Shown here: positions 24,293 to 33,885 of the stretch, in pieces
Position numbering within the stretch: the stretch's first letter is position 1
Layout of the letters: each line of letters starts with the position of its first letter
NCBI GenBank assembly: GCA_902590775.1
Contig: CACIYC010000008.1
Span: 1-52,662 of the forward strand
DNA: 52,662 nt
Reading direction: 5' to 3'
DNA from: an uncultured Prochlorococcus sp.
GTDB taxonomy: Bacteria > Cyanobacteriota > Cyanobacteriia > PCC-6307 > Cyanobiaceae
The notes under the pieces: model-generated
What the model was told of the DNA's origin: nothing
Seen by the model: only the letters and a program-made list of their open reading frames with translations
Database searches by the model: none
Translations under genes and position numbers: made by a program

Positions 24293-24559
24293 TTAGTTTG
24301 ATGTTGCAATATGTATGCGCTTTCTGATTCTAAGATTGCGTTTTATGGTTTCAAAATTCACAATTCCATCGGTGAGAGCAAAAAGAGTGTCATCTTTACC
24401 TCTCCCAACATTATTCCCAGCAAGTATAGATGTTCCTCTTTGCCTGATAAGAATAGATCCTGCATTAACTTTTTCTCCTCCATATGCTTTTACTCCAAGT
24501 CTTTTGGAGTTTGAATCTCTACCGTTTCTTGTAGAGCCTGTACCTTTCTTATGTGCCAT
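24293..24559 (-). CDS. rpmA: 50S ribosomal protein bL27
   Basis: Bacterial ribosomal protein L27, near the peptidyl transferase centre. 88 residues from ATG, normal length. The N-terminal [21 protein letters not shown] and IRQRGTS are diagnostic. The N-terminus starts directly with MAHKKG, so no processed leader like that of Firmicutes is present. It is 39 bases downstream of rplU, forming the usual rplU-rpmA operon on the minus strand. Confidence 0.97.
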   Translation of the reverse strand: MAHKKGTGSTRNGRDSNSKRLGVKAYGGEKVNAGSILIRQRGTSILAGNNVGRGKDDTLFALTDGIVNFETIKRNLRIRKRIHIATSN

Positions 24560-24598
24560 TGAAAAATAAATTGATGGTAAAAATAAAAAAAAGAATCT

Positions 24599-25147
24599 TT
24601 AGTCAGATGTCTTCTTTATTTTACTATCTTTTGCATTTGAAGAGATATTCTTTGTTTTTGTTTTAGTAGAAGAGGATGCTGCTGCCTTTGAGGATGCTGC
24701 TGCCTTTGAGGATGCTGCTGCCTTTGAGGATGCTGCTGTCTTTGAGGATGCTGCTGCCTTTGAGGATGCTGCTGCCTTTACCTTTTTCCCATTTGATATT
24801 GAAGTAACCATTACTCTTGTTAACTCTTGCCTATGGCCTTTTTTGCTACGTGTTTTTTTCTTAGGGCGCATTTTATAAACAAGTATCTTGCTCCCCCTTT
24901 TGTGACTCATTACTTTCAATTGAACACTTGCATCCTTGATATAAGGTTTGCCTATAGAAAGACCTTTTTCATCATTAATTAAAAGTACCTTTTCAATACT
25001 AATAATGTCATCTACTTTTGCATCGATTCGATCGAAATCAAAGTAGCGGTTTGGCTCTAGCCAGAATTGTGACCCTGATGTTTCAACGATTGCGTAGCAA
25101 CCTTTCGTTGAAGAATCTTGGGGATTTTTTGTTTTGTTGGGGGCCAT
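24599..25147 (-). CDS. rplU: 50S ribosomal protein bL21 with repeat tail
   Basis: 182 residues from ATG, against about 103 in typical bL21. Residues about 17-120 form the ordinary domain (CYAIVETSGSQFWLEPNRYF, GKPYIKDASVQLKVM, KKKTRSKKGHRQELTRVMV). The first 16 residues are a polar extension. The tail carries six KAAASS units followed by a Ser/Thr/Lys-rich end. The tail is basic and Ala-rich and may lie on the ribosome surface or contact RNA. The frame is intact and upstream of rpmA. The gene is divergent from kaiB. Confidence 0.95.
   Translation of the reverse strand: MAPNKTKNPQDSSTKGCYAIVETSGSQFWLEPNRYFDFDRIDAKVDDIISIEKVLLINDEKGLSIGKPYIKDASVQLKVMSHKRGSKILVYKMRPKKKTRSKKGHRQELTRVMVTSISNGKKVKAAASSKAAASSKTAASSKAAASSKAAASSKAAASSSTKTKTKNISSNAKDSKIKKTSD
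24672..24779 (-). repeat. Six 18-base units in the rplU tail
   Basis: Six head-to-tail copies of an 18-base unit (plus strand GAGGATGCTGCTGCCTTT), exact except for one C-to-T change in the fourth unit, which gives KTAASS instead of KAAASS. The near identity points to recent expansion, and each gain or loss keeps the frame. Confidence 0.95.
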
Positions 25148-25330
25148 TTAAACTAAGGACATGAGAAGGCTGGTAAGTTTGAGGTGTCTAAATACGTTGC
25201 TAGATCCCTTAAAGTTTTCCGATTAAGCCTTCATCACAATCGAAAGAGAAGCTTACATCTTCACTCTTAAAGGATAACTTCGTCAAGATTTAGATATGTA
25301 TTTAGAATTTAATTTTTAGGAGTTTGAGAA

Positions 25331-25681
25331 ATGAGCCCTAGAAAAACTTATATTCTTAAACTATATATAGCTGGTAATACGCCTAATTCGATGCGAGCGC
25401 TAAACACCTTACGTGAAATTTTGAAGAAAGATTTTAAAGGTGTTTATGCGTTGAAAGTAATTGATGTGCTCAAAAGTCCTCAACTTGCTGAAGAAGATAA
25501 GATACTTGCTACACCAACTTTATCTAAACTTTTACCTCCTCCTGTAAGGCGAATAATTGGAGATCTTTCTGATCGGGAAAGGGTTTTAATTGGTCTAGAC
25601 TTACTATTTGAAGAGTTGTCTGAAGGGGAGTTCTTTTCTTCAAATAAGCAAAAAGGGTCTTTAGATCAGGACAAATCTTAA
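25331..25681 (+). CDS. kaiB: Circadian clock protein KaiB
   Basis: Thioredoxin-like clock protein that binds the CI ring of KaiC. 116 residues from ATG, with a good Shine-Dalgarno sequence (AGGAG, nine bases upstream). The sequence is typical: [41 protein letters not shown] and [15 protein letters not shown]. The C-terminal extension is acidic, then polar. It is followed by kaiC 67 bases later. kaiA is absent: the 183 bases upstream lead straight to the divergent rplU. Prochlorococcus is known to have lost kaiA and to run a damped, hourglass-like timer. Confidence 0.97.
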   Translation: MSPRKTYILKLYIAGNTPNSMRALNTLREILKKDFKGVYALKVIDVLKSPQLAEEDKILATPTLSKLLPPPVRRIIGDLSDRERVLIGLDLLFEELSEGEFFSSNKQKGSLDQDKS

Positions 25682-25748
25682 ATCTCACTATAAAAGTAGG
25701 CTCCTAGAGCTGATTTCTCATTAGGTTTAAGTTCTGAACAAAGCTTTT

Positions 25749-27287
25749 ATGCCTTTTCAGAACAGTAACCCCATTCCTAAAATGCAAGTTCAGAAGATCC
25801 CAACAGGTGTAGAAGGATTTGATGATGTTTGCAAAGGAGGCTTGCCTTTATCTAGAAGTACATTAGTGAGTGGTACTTCTGGAACTGGCAAAACAGTTTT
25901 TTCGATTCAATATCTGTATCATGGAATTTGTCATTTTGATGAACCAGGAATTTTTGTTACTTTTGAAGAATCTCCAGTAGACATAATTAGAAATGCAGCG
26001 AGTTTCGGATGGAATCTTGAAGAGTTGATTGATCAAAACAAATTATTTATTTTAGATGCATCGCCTGATCCTGAAGGTCAAGATGTGGCAGGTAATTTTG
26101 ATTTATCTGGATTAATAGAAAGAATTAGCTATGCAATAAAAAAATACAAGGCTAAGAGAGTCGCAATTGATTCAATGACAGCTGTTTTTCAACAATATGA
26201 TGCCGTATATGTTGTGAGAAGAGAAATCTTTCGTTTAATAGCAAGACTTAAAGAAATAGGTGTTACGACAGTAATGACTACTGAGAGGGTAGAAGAATAT
26301 GGACCAATAGCTAGATATGGAGTGGAGGAATTTGTTTCAGATAATGTTGTGATTCTGAGAAATGTTCTTGAATCAGAAAAGAGAAGACGAACTGTAGAGG
26401 TTTTGAAATTGAGAGGCACTACTCATATGAAAGGAGAGTTCCCTTTTACAATGGGTGCTCAAGGAATCAGTGTATTCCCATTAGGAGCAATGCGGTTGAC
26501 CCAACGTTCATCTAATGTCCGAATCAGCTCAGGAGTGCTTGATTTGGATGCAATGTGTGGGGGAGGCTATTTTCAAGATTCCATTATTCTTGCTACAGGA
26601 GCAACGGGAACAGGAAAAACGATGCTTGTTTCTAAATTTGTAGAGGATGCATATAACAATAATGACAGAGCAATTCTCTTTGCTTACGAAGAATCAAGAG
26701 CACAGCTTCTTCGAAATGCCACAAGTTGGGGCATTGACTTTGAAAAGATGGAAAGTGATGGCATGTTAAAGATTATTTGTGCATACCCCGAATCAACAGG
26801 ATTGGAAGATCATTTGCAAATTATCAAGACAGAAATCGCTGAATTTAAGCCATCAAGAATGGCCATTGATTCTCTTTCTGCTTTGGCTCGTGGTGTCAGC
26901 TTGAATGCATTTAGGCAATTTGTGATAGCTGTAACTGGTTTTGCTAAGCAAGAAGAAATTGCAGGATTTTTTACAAATACTGCTGAGGAATTTATGGGTA
27001 GCCATTCGATAACTGATTCTCATATATCTACTATTACTGATACAATCTTATTGCTACAGTATGTCGAAATAAGAGGGGAAATGGCTCGGGCATTAAATGT
27101 ATTTAAAATGCGAGGGTCATGGCATGATAAGAGGATTAGAGAGTTTATAATAACTGCAACTGGTCCTGAAATAAAGGATTCATTTACTAACTTTGAGCAG
27201 ATATTTAGTGGTGCTCCTCATCGCGTAAATGCTGATGAGAATATTCCGGGAGTGTTTAAAACTGTTGAGAGGAAAAAGAAGAAATAA
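25749..27287 (+). CDS. kaiC: Circadian clock ATPase/kinase KaiC
   Basis: 512 residues from ATG, close to the Synechococcus length. Two RecA-like domains are present. CI has Walker A GTSGTGKT at 42-49 and the catalytic Glu pair at 73-74. CII has GATGTGKT at 284-291 and Glu 314-315. The phosphorylation region SHSITDSHISTITD keeps Thr422, Ser427 and Thr428, the counterparts of T426, S431 and T432. So the hexamer should still autophosphorylate. The KaiA-binding C-terminal tail is present but ends in a Lys-rich run (VERKKKK). The stop is five bases from the convergent nblS stop. Confidence 0.97.
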   Translation: MPFQNSNPIPKMQVQKIPTGVEGFDDVCKGGLPLSRSTLVSGTSGTGKTVFSIQYLYHGICHFDEPGIFVTFEESPVDIIRNAASFGWNLEELIDQNKLFILDASPDPEGQDVAGNFDLSGLIERISYAIKKYKAKRVAIDSMTAVFQQYDAVYVVRREIFRLIARLKEIGVTTVMTTERVEEYGPIARYGVEEFVSDNVVILRNVLESEKRRRTVEVLKLRGTTHMKGEFPFTMGAQGISVFPLGAMRLTQRSSNVRISSGVLDLDAMCGGGYFQDSIILATGATGTGKTMLVSKFVEDAYNNNDRAILFAYEESRAQLLRNATSWGIDFEKMESDGMLKIICAYPESTGLEDHLQIIKTEIAEFKPSRMAIDSLSALARGVSLNAFRQFVIAVTGFAKQEEIAGFFTNTAEEFMGSHSITDSHISTITDTILLLQYVEIRGEMARALNVFKMRGSWHDKRIREFIITATGPEIKDSFTNFEQIFSGAPHRVNADENIPGVFKTVERKKKK

Positions 27288-27292
27288 AATTA

Positions 27293-29362
27293 CTATAAAA
27301 GATCCTTTTCTAGCGCAAAATCCATTTTCAGTTGAGCTCTTGTAGATTCAATTAATAATTCGTCTGCATCATTAATAGCCAATGGTAAATCAAACCAGAA
27401 GGTCGTCCCTGTTCGAGGAATACTGACAAGCCTTATTGAACCTCCATGTTTCTCTACAATTTCTTTTACGATAGATAAACCAAGACCTGTACCTGCTTCG
27501 GTATGAACATCATTCTCAACTCTGTAAAATCTTTCGAAAATTTTTAATTGTCCTTCTTGAGAAATACCGCATCCATTGTCTGCGATTTCGATTCTGATTC
27601 TTGGAAGAGGTGAGATGATTTCACATGTTGGAGCAGTAATTTTGTCTTCTGTTGATGAAGTGATACAGATATCTGGCCATGTATAAGCTCGTATAACTAT
27701 TTCTCCTCCAGAGTGACTAAATTTAAGAGCATTCCCAATTAAATTATCTAAGACTTGTTGAATTAAGTCCCAGTTACCAAGTATAAACTGCATATTTTCT
27801 TCTAATATTTGAGTGATTTTTACATTTTTGTCTTCTGCATTTAATTTATAGTTCCTTATAGTTTGTTTGATAGCAGGGATGATATTTACTTCTTCAAATT
27901 GGACATTACTTGAGGTTTCTAATTTTGATAAGTCAAGGACATCATTTACTAATCTCGTCAACCGATCTGTTTCAGAATTTGCAACTTCTAAAAACTCCAT
28001 CTTCTCTTTATGCTGTAGCTTTTCATCAAGATCATATAAAGTCTCAACATAACTTTTTATGTTAAACAATGGAGTCCTTAATTCATGTGATACATTGCTT
28101 ATAAATTTTCTTTGTGCAGCATTTAATTCAACTTCCCTAGTTAGATCTTGAATAGTTATTGCAATTCCTTTTAGATTCGAACCGCTTGTATCTCTTACTG
28201 CCTGTAAGACAATTCTGAGTGTTCTTGAAGGCTCATTAAGGCTGCATCTGAATTCGTCATTGTCGCAAACATTATTTAATATTGAATTGATATGGGGATA
28301 TAAATCATTGGCTATGATTTCAGGTAATTCATCTAGTAGATATTGTGTCTCTAAGTTTCTTCCTTCCCATCTAAATAGTCTTCTTGCAGTTGGATTGACT
28401 AAAACAATTTTACCTTTTTCATCAAGCAAAATGGCTCCATCTGCCATTGTTGCTATTAATGATTGTTGTTTAACTTGTGCAGCTTGAAGTTCCTCAATAT
28501 TTGCCGCATCGTATACCTCAAGTTGTGATGCCATGTTGTTAAATCCATTTAAAAGTTCTCCTAGTTCCCCACTCATTGGGAGAGTGATTCTCGATTTGAA
28601 ATTACCTTTAGCAATTTCTCTTACACCAGTAACAAGTTCCCTGATTGGCCTAGTAATCGTTAAAGCATTAAAAACCGCACCAATAATTACGAGTACCCAA
28701 ATAGATATAAATACCGCAATAGTTATTTCTCTTGTTAAGGCAGCATTGGCAAGAGCTGTTTTATTAGGTGTTACTCCTAAGGCAAGATTCCCAACGTATT
28801 TACCTTTAAATAGAAGAGCAACAAATACATCTGTAACTTGCCCTTGTGGAGTTAAGTGTTGACGAATAAGAGGAAATTGAGGACGTTTTTTTAATTCTTG
28901 CGGAAGTTGAAGTGTCCTTTTTAATTGTAATTCACTTTGTGAATTACTAGGGGTCGCGCTGACGGGTATCCCTAGTTTTACAACACCATCTGGGTCTGTA
29001 AAGAAAATGTACCTAATGTTTCTACTTGAACGCCAAAATTTTTCAGCAACATTGAAAAGCTCTCGTTCTTGCCCTTTTGCAACTAATTCTGTGACATTTC
29101 CTGAAAGAAGCAAACCAAGATCTCTTGCATATCTTGTGTCATTCATGCCAGCATCTTTTTCTATGCTACTTAATGCAAAAAAAGTAATACCTGTCATTAG
29201 TAGGCTTACTACTAATGTTGCAATGGCCAATAGTTTTGCTCTTAAACTGAATTCATCCCACCATTGAGAAATTAAAAAGCCAAAACTAGTACTCTTTGCT
29301 TCTTCAATAGAGCTTTCAATTCTGTGAAATTGTTCTATTTTTTTTAAATCCTTATTTGACAT
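27293..29362 (-). CDS. nblS: Sensor histidine kinase NblS (Hik33/DspA type)
   Basis: 689 residues from ATG. Order of domains: a membrane helix at about 42-65, an extracytoplasmic sensor domain, a second helix at about 212-235, HAMP (about 236-285), PAS (about 298-410), HisKA with the phosphoacceptor His426 in VSHELRTPL, and a C-terminal ATPase with DNLIGNALKFS and GLGLSIVKE. This arrangement and the long sensor domain match NblS/Hik33, the cyanobacterial kinase that responds to high light and other stress and controls hli and photosystem genes through RpaB. It is 12 bases downstream of purD, as in many cyanobacteria. Confidence 0.92.
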   Translation of the reverse strand: MSNKDLKKIEQFHRIESSIEEAKSTSFGFLISQWWDEFSLRAKLLAIATLVVSLLMTGITFFALSSIEKDAGMNDTRYARDLGLLLSGNVTELVAKGQERELFNVAEKFWRSSRNIRYIFFTDPDGVVKLGIPVSATPSNSQSELQLKRTLQLPQELKKRPQFPLIRQHLTPQGQVTDVFVALLFKGKYVGNLALGVTPNKTALANAALTREITIAVFISIWVLVIIGAVFNALTITRPIRELVTGVREIAKGNFKSRITLPMSGELGELLNGFNNMASQLEVYDAANIEELQAAQVKQQSLIATMADGAILLDEKGKIVLVNPTARRLFRWEGRNLETQYLLDELPEIIANDLYPHINSILNNVCDNDEFRCSLNEPSRTLRIVLQAVRDTSGSNLKGIAITIQDLTREVELNAAQRKFISNVSHELRTPLFNIKSYVETLYDLDEKLQHKEKMEFLEVANSETDRLTRLVNDVLDLSKLETSSNVQFEEVNIIPAIKQTIRNYKLNAEDKNVKITQILEENMQFILGNWDLIQQVLDNLIGNALKFSHSGGEIVIRAYTWPDICITSSTEDKITAPTCEIISPLPRIRIEIADNGCGISQEGQLKIFERFYRVENDVHTEAGTGLGLSIVKEIVEKHGGSIRLVSIPRTGTTFWFDLPLAINDADELLIESTRAQLKMDFALEKDLL

Positions 29363-29374
29363 TTACTCCTTCCT

Positions 29375-30718
29375 TCAGACATCCTTCCTAATTTGGTTTC
29401 CAATATCATGTCGATAATATATTCCTTTAAAGTTTACTTGTTTGATGGCATTATAAGCCAATCTAAAAGCTTCTTTGTAGGAAGAGCCTTGCGCAACAAT
29501 AGAAATTACTCTTCCACCTGATGTAACCAGTTCACCTTCTCTATTAATTTGGGTACCTGAATGAAATATTTGAATAGGTAAATCTTTTTTATTTAGATCG
29601 AGTTCAATTGATATTGAATCTCCTTTCCTTGGCTTTTCTGGGTAACCAGATGATGCAGCAATTAAGCACACACTCTTAAGATCCTTATATATAAGGCTAG
29701 GACTTTTCTCTAAGGCTCCAAGTGCTGCTGATTGTATAACTTTTGCTATCTCTTCTCCCATTAATGGCATTAAGGCTTGGCATTCTGGATCACCAAAACG
29801 ACAATTATATTCAATTACTTTTGGACCTTCATTGGTAAGCATTAACCCTGCATATATAACTCCTCTAAAATCTATCTTTCTCTTTATAAGTGTTTGTAAT
29901 GTTGGTTGAAGTATTGTTTTTTCTATTTCTTTCATTTTTTCCTTGTTTAGAATCAGAGCCGGTGCATATGCGCCCATCCCTCCTGTATTTGGTCCTTTGT
30001 CCCCTTCTAATAGCCTTTTATGGTCTTGAGCAGCAGGCATTATTTTTAAACTTTTACCATCACTGATTGCAAAAATAGAAACTTCTGGACCTTGTAGGCA
30101 TTCTTCTAGAACAAGTTTTGTGCCTGCTTCCCCAAATTTTCCTTCAAAAGCTTCGTTTATTGCAAATTCAGTCTCTTTTAATGAATCACATACGGTTACA
30201 CCTTTCCCAGAAGCCAGCCCATCTGCTTTTACAACTAATGGCATTTTGATTTTTGCCAAAATTGCCAAAGCTTCTGCTTTGTTTTTTGCTGTCCAAAATT
30301 TTGCAGTTGGTATATTTGCTTCAACCATTAATTCTTTTGCCCATTGCTTACTGGCTTCTAATTGAGCACCTTCTTTCCCTGGGCCAAATACAATAAGTCC
30401 AGCTTTTCTAAGCTTGTCAGCTAATCCAGCGGCAAGAGGCTTCTCCCCGCCAATTACAATTAAATCAATACTTAGAGTTTTAGAAGCTTTTATTATTTCA
30501 CTGCTATTTAATTCGTCGATATCTAGACGAAGACATAACGGATGTTCTTCTGTCCCTCCATTTCCAGGGCAAACATAAACTTGCTCAACTTCAGAAAATC
30601 TAGAGAATGCCCATGCAAGAGAGTTCTCTCGACCACCACTTCCTATTATTAAAACTCTTTTTAGTAGAGGGAGGGCTGAGTCAGGAGGGATATCATGATT
30701 CATGTTTTTCAAAGACAT
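29375..30718 (-). CDS. purD: Phosphoribosylamine-glycine ligase PurD
   Basis: Joins glycine to phosphoribosylamine with ATP, the second step of purine synthesis. 447 residues from ATG; a second ATG four codons later is possible. ATP-grasp fold: the N-terminal VLIIGSGGRENSLAWAF, the PLVVKADGLASGKGVTV loop near 159, DHKRLLEGDKGPNTGGMGAYAP near 235 and NCRFGDPECQALMPLM near 315. purD precedes nblS on the minus strand and is divergent from purC, which is separated by a 142-base regulatory spacer. Confidence 0.96.
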   Translation of the reverse strand: MSLKNMNHDIPPDSALPLLKRVLIIGSGGRENSLAWAFSRFSEVEQVYVCPGNGGTEEHPLCLRLDIDELNSSEIIKASKTLSIDLIVIGGEKPLAAGLADKLRKAGLIVFGPGKEGAQLEASKQWAKELMVEANIPTAKFWTAKNKAEALAILAKIKMPLVVKADGLASGKGVTVCDSLKETEFAINEAFEGKFGEAGTKLVLEECLQGPEVSIFAISDGKSLKIMPAAQDHKRLLEGDKGPNTGGMGAYAPALILNKEKMKEIEKTILQPTLQTLIKRKIDFRGVIYAGLMLTNEGPKVIEYNCRFGDPECQALMPLMGEEIAKVIQSAALGALEKSPSLIYKDLKSVCLIAASSGYPEKPRKGDSISIELDLNKKDLPIQIFHSGTQINREGELVTSGGRVISIVAQGSSYKEAFRLAYNAIKQVNFKGIYYRHDIGNQIRKDV

Positions 30719-30860
30719 CTTCTGATGTTTTAGCTTGTATGTTGGGTTGATGGTTGGGAATATTGCCTCATGGCAAATGCAAGTTTGATTGCTTCCCTCA
30801 AGCTGCTTCTTTGTCTACCATAAAACTGTGTAATTTCTAATTGAGGAAAAACTTTAGTCA

Positions 30861-31592
30861 ATGGCATCATCTGAGGCTTCTCTTCTATATGAAGGTAAAG
30901 CAAAAAGAGTTTTTAAAACTAAAATCCCAGATCAGGTTTTAGTTCACTTTAAAAATGATGTCACTGCTTTCAATTCTAAAAAGCACGCAGAATTGAAGTT
31001 CAAGGGGAGTTTGAATTGTCAGATTTCTGCATTTATTTTCAAGTTTTTAGAGGAAAATGATATCCCAACACATTTTTTAAATATTCAGGATGATTGTTGG
31101 ATGTTGGCTCAGAAAGTGGATGTAATTCCATTAGAAATTGTTGTTCGTAATATTGCTACTGGATCTTTGTGTAAAGAAACTCCTTTAAAGTCAGGAGAAG
31201 AGCTTCCTAAACCATTAATAGATTTGTATTACAAGGATGATGCATTGGACGATCCTCTTTTGACTGATGCAAGATTGGATTTATTAGGGTTGGTTTCTTC
31301 TAGTCAAAAAATGGAAATTAAAAGTGTTGCATTAAAAGTTAATAGTTGTTTAAAGGACCTTTTTAAAAAGATAGATCTTTTGCTTGTTGATTTCAAATTA
31401 GAAATGGGCCTGAATAGAAAAGGTCAGCTTTTGGTTGCGGATGAAATTAGTCCAGATACCTGTAGAATTTGGGATATTAATGTTCAGAATCAAGATGATC
31501 GTATCCTTGATAAGGATCGTTTCCGCAAGGATCTTGGAGGAGTTATGGACGCTTACAGTGAAGTCTGGAGACGATTAAATAAATCCATTTAG
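30861..31592 (+). CDS. purC: SAICAR synthase PurC
   Basis: Converts CAIR and aspartate to SAICAR in purine synthesis. 243 residues from ATG, standard length. [13 protein letters not shown] at the start, FKNDVTAFN near 31, VPLE-like [15 protein letters not shown] near 89 and [12 protein letters not shown] near 193 are the diagnostic motifs. It is divergent from purD and followed on the same strand, after 63 bases, by the Omp85 gene, so it may also be the first gene of the envelope operon. Confidence 0.96.
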   Translation: MASSEASLLYEGKAKRVFKTKIPDQVLVHFKNDVTAFNSKKHAELKFKGSLNCQISAFIFKFLEENDIPTHFLNIQDDCWMLAQKVDVIPLEIVVRNIATGSLCKETPLKSGEELPKPLIDLYYKDDALDDPLLTDARLDLLGLVSSSQKMEIKSVALKVNSCLKDLFKKIDLLLVDFKLEMGLNRKGQLLVADEISPDTCRIWDINVQNQDDRILDKDRFRKDLGGVMDAYSEVWRRLNKSI

Positions 31593-31655
31593 AAAATTAT
31601 TATGGACTTCAATGCAATTACTTTTTTCTAGAAAGGGTTTATCCTAAGAAAACAC

Positions 31656-33884
31656 ATGTCAGGAAACTTTTACTTCAGGTCAATGAGATTATTTCGCAGA
31701 GGATCATATTTTTTGGCATTGTCCTTGCCTTTATTGGGGAGCTCAGCTAATTCACAAATTCAAATAAAAAAAACTAATACTGAAACAATTTTTTCCGAAG
31801 TAGGAAGTCAGTTAGATATTGCAGATTCATTGAAAAAAGAAGAGTTGATGCCACAAAAACAAGATATTTTAGTTTTAATCTCCGAGGTAGTTATTGTTGG
31901 GCTTGAGGGGCATCCAGATGAGGGTCGGCTAAGGACAGAGGCTTATGATGCTATGAGTATTAAGCCTGGTTCAAGAGTTAGTAGACTTGAATTAAAGAGA
32001 GATTTAAATGCCCTTTATGCTACTGGTTGGTTTTCAGGCTTAGAAATAGATCCTGTTGATACTGCTTTAGGTGTAAGGCTTTTAGTAAAGGTACAACCTA
32101 ATCCTATCTTCTCAGGTGTTGAGATAACACCTAATAACTCTCTTTTAACTGATGCAGTTATAAATGATATTTTTGCAATAGATTTTGGTAAAACTTTGAA
32201 TTTAAATAGTTTGAACTTGAGAATGAATAAGTTAAAGAATTGGTATTCTGAGAGAGGCTATTCATTAGCTAGAATCTCTGGCCCAAATCGAATAAATGCT
32301 AACGGAATAGTTCAATTAAAAGTTCAGGAAGGAACTATTAAAGATATAGATTTTGTTTTTATTAATGAAGAAGGAAATTCATTTAAAGAAAATGGAAAAC
32401 CAGTTAAAGGTAAAACTAGAGATTGGGTAATTTTAAGACAACTAAAGAGTAAGCCTGGTTCGATATTTAACAGAAAAACTTTAGAAGAGGATATAAAAAG
32501 GTTATATGGACTTGGGTTATTTAGTGATGTTAAAGTTACTTTGAAGCCAATAGCAGGTGAACCTGGGAAATTAAAAATAGTTTTAGGTATTACAGAACAA
32601 AGAACAGGAACTCTTACTGGTGGTATTGGATATAGTGGTGCTCAAGGGGTTTTTGGATCAGCAAGTCTTCAAGAAAAGAATTTATTCGGAAGATCTTGGT
32701 CCAGTGGGTTTGATTTTAATTATGGCGAATATGGAGCTTTAGTTAGTTTTTCCTTGACTGATCCATGGATCAAAGGTGTTAAGCATAAAACATCTTTTAG
32801 GTCATCTGTTTTTATTAGTAGAGAAGCTCCACAAGAATTTAGAGCTGAGAATGGGGTTAAGGTTATTGGGGTAAGTGATTATTATGAAGCTCCGGGATCA
32901 ACCTCAACTTCAACTGCTTATAGCATCAATAGTGCGCATGGTGGAGGAGTTGGTGGTCCTTTTGCATCAATTGATGCGGCTAAAGCAGCAAATGCAAATG
33001 TAAGTTGGTTTGATTATAAAGGTGATTCAATTCTTTTAAATAGAACAGGAGGAAATTTTTCTTTCTCAAGAGCTTTAAATGGAGGTGATCCTTTTAAAAA
33101 ATCTGATTGGTCTGTTCTTTTAGGAATGGATATACAGCAAGTTCAGCCAATTGACTATGCATCACAAGATCGACCTTATGGGGTAGTAAATACAAGTTAT
33201 AACAATGGAACTGCTACAAATGGAGATATTGTATGTATAGCCTTTAATTGTGCAACTGAAAATACTTTGTTAGGAGTAAAAGGAGCTATTAGTTATAACA
33301 AATTAAATGATCTTCGAAATCCTACTTCGGGTCATTATGCACGATTCAATTCTGAGCAATATATTTCTGTTGGAGAAAATTCGCCATCTTTTAATCGAGC
33401 AAGAGGTACTTACTCATATTTTATTCCAATGAATGTACTGAAGTTGCATAAAGGATGTAGGCCAAAAAATGGAGAGAAATTTTCTTGTCCCCAAGCTCTT
33501 GGCTTTCAGTTTAAAGCGGGAACAATTGTCGGAGAACTTCCTCCTTATGAAGCATTTTGTTTGGGTGGGTCTAAATCAATTAGAGGTTGGGGTTCATGCA
33601 ATTTAGGAGTGGCAAGAAGATATGGTGAGGCTTCTGCTGAGTATAGAGTTCCTATTTGGCGGATGATTTCTGGCAATTTGTTTGTAGATGCTGGAACAGA
33701 TTTTGATTCTCAAAAAGATGTGCCAGGAAATCCAGGAGAGTTGCTTGGCAAAGAAGGTACTGGCTTCTCAGTTGGGAGTGGCTTATCTTTTAATACACCT
33801 TTAGGGCCTTTAAGAATAGAAGTTGCTAGCGAGAATTTAGATGGAGATAAGAGATATAACATTGGATTTGGTTGGAAATTCTAG
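31656..33884 (+). CDS. bamA: Omp85/BamA outer-membrane assembly protein
   Basis: 742 residues from ATG; a second ATG at codon 10 could be used. A signal peptide (YFLALSLPLLGSSANS) is followed by POTRA domains (about 68-320, with ALYATGWFSGLEID and RLYGLGLFSDVKV as typical helix-strand units). A 16-stranded barrel region follows, containing GGSKSIRGW near 651, the conserved RGW-type motif, and the C-terminal strand ending FGWKF. Cyanobacterial members insert beta-barrels into the outer membrane and are relatives of chloroplast Toc75. The gene heads the lpxC-fabZ-lpxA-lpxB run. Confidence 0.92.
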   Translation: MSGNFYFRSMRLFRRGSYFLALSLPLLGSSANSQIQIKKTNTETIFSEVGSQLDIADSLKKEELMPQKQDILVLISEVVIVGLEGHPDEGRLRTEAYDAMSIKPGSRVSRLELKRDLNALYATGWFSGLEIDPVDTALGVRLLVKVQPNPIFSGVEITPNNSLLTDAVINDIFAIDFGKTLNLNSLNLRMNKLKNWYSERGYSLARISGPNRINANGIVQLKVQEGTIKDIDFVFINEEGNSFKENGKPVKGKTRDWVILRQLKSKPGSIFNRKTLEEDIKRLYGLGLFSDVKVTLKPIAGEPGKLKIVLGITEQRTGTLTGGIGYSGAQGVFGSASLQEKNLFGRSWSSGFDFNYGEYGALVSFSLTDPWIKGVKHKTSFRSSVFISREAPQEFRAENGVKVIGVSDYYEAPGSTSTSTAYSINSAHGGGVGGPFASIDAAKAANANVSWFDYKGDSILLNRTGGNFSFSRALNGGDPFKKSDWSVLLGMDIQQVQPIDYASQDRPYGVVNTSYNNGTATNGDIVCIAFNCATENTLLGVKGAISYNKLNDLRNPTSGHYARFNSEQYISVGENSPSFNRARGTYSYFIPMNVLKLHKGCRPKNGEKFSCPQALGFQFKAGTIVGELPPYEAFCLGGSKSIRGWGSCNLGVARRYGEASAEYRVPIWRMISGNLFVDAGTDFDSQKDVPGNPGELLGKEGTGFSVGSGLSFNTPLGPLRIEVASENLDGDKRYNIGFGWKF

Positions 33885-33885
33885 T

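Noticed and set aside
24599..24780. Frameshift or assembly artefact in rplU
   Set aside because: The repeat is a multiple of three, contains one internal substitution, and the frame continues to a plausible end, so I treat it as real.
33841..33885. LpxC start inside bamA
   Set aside because: The GTG one base after the bamA stop gives a normal LpxC; the extra residues overlap the barrel end of BamA.
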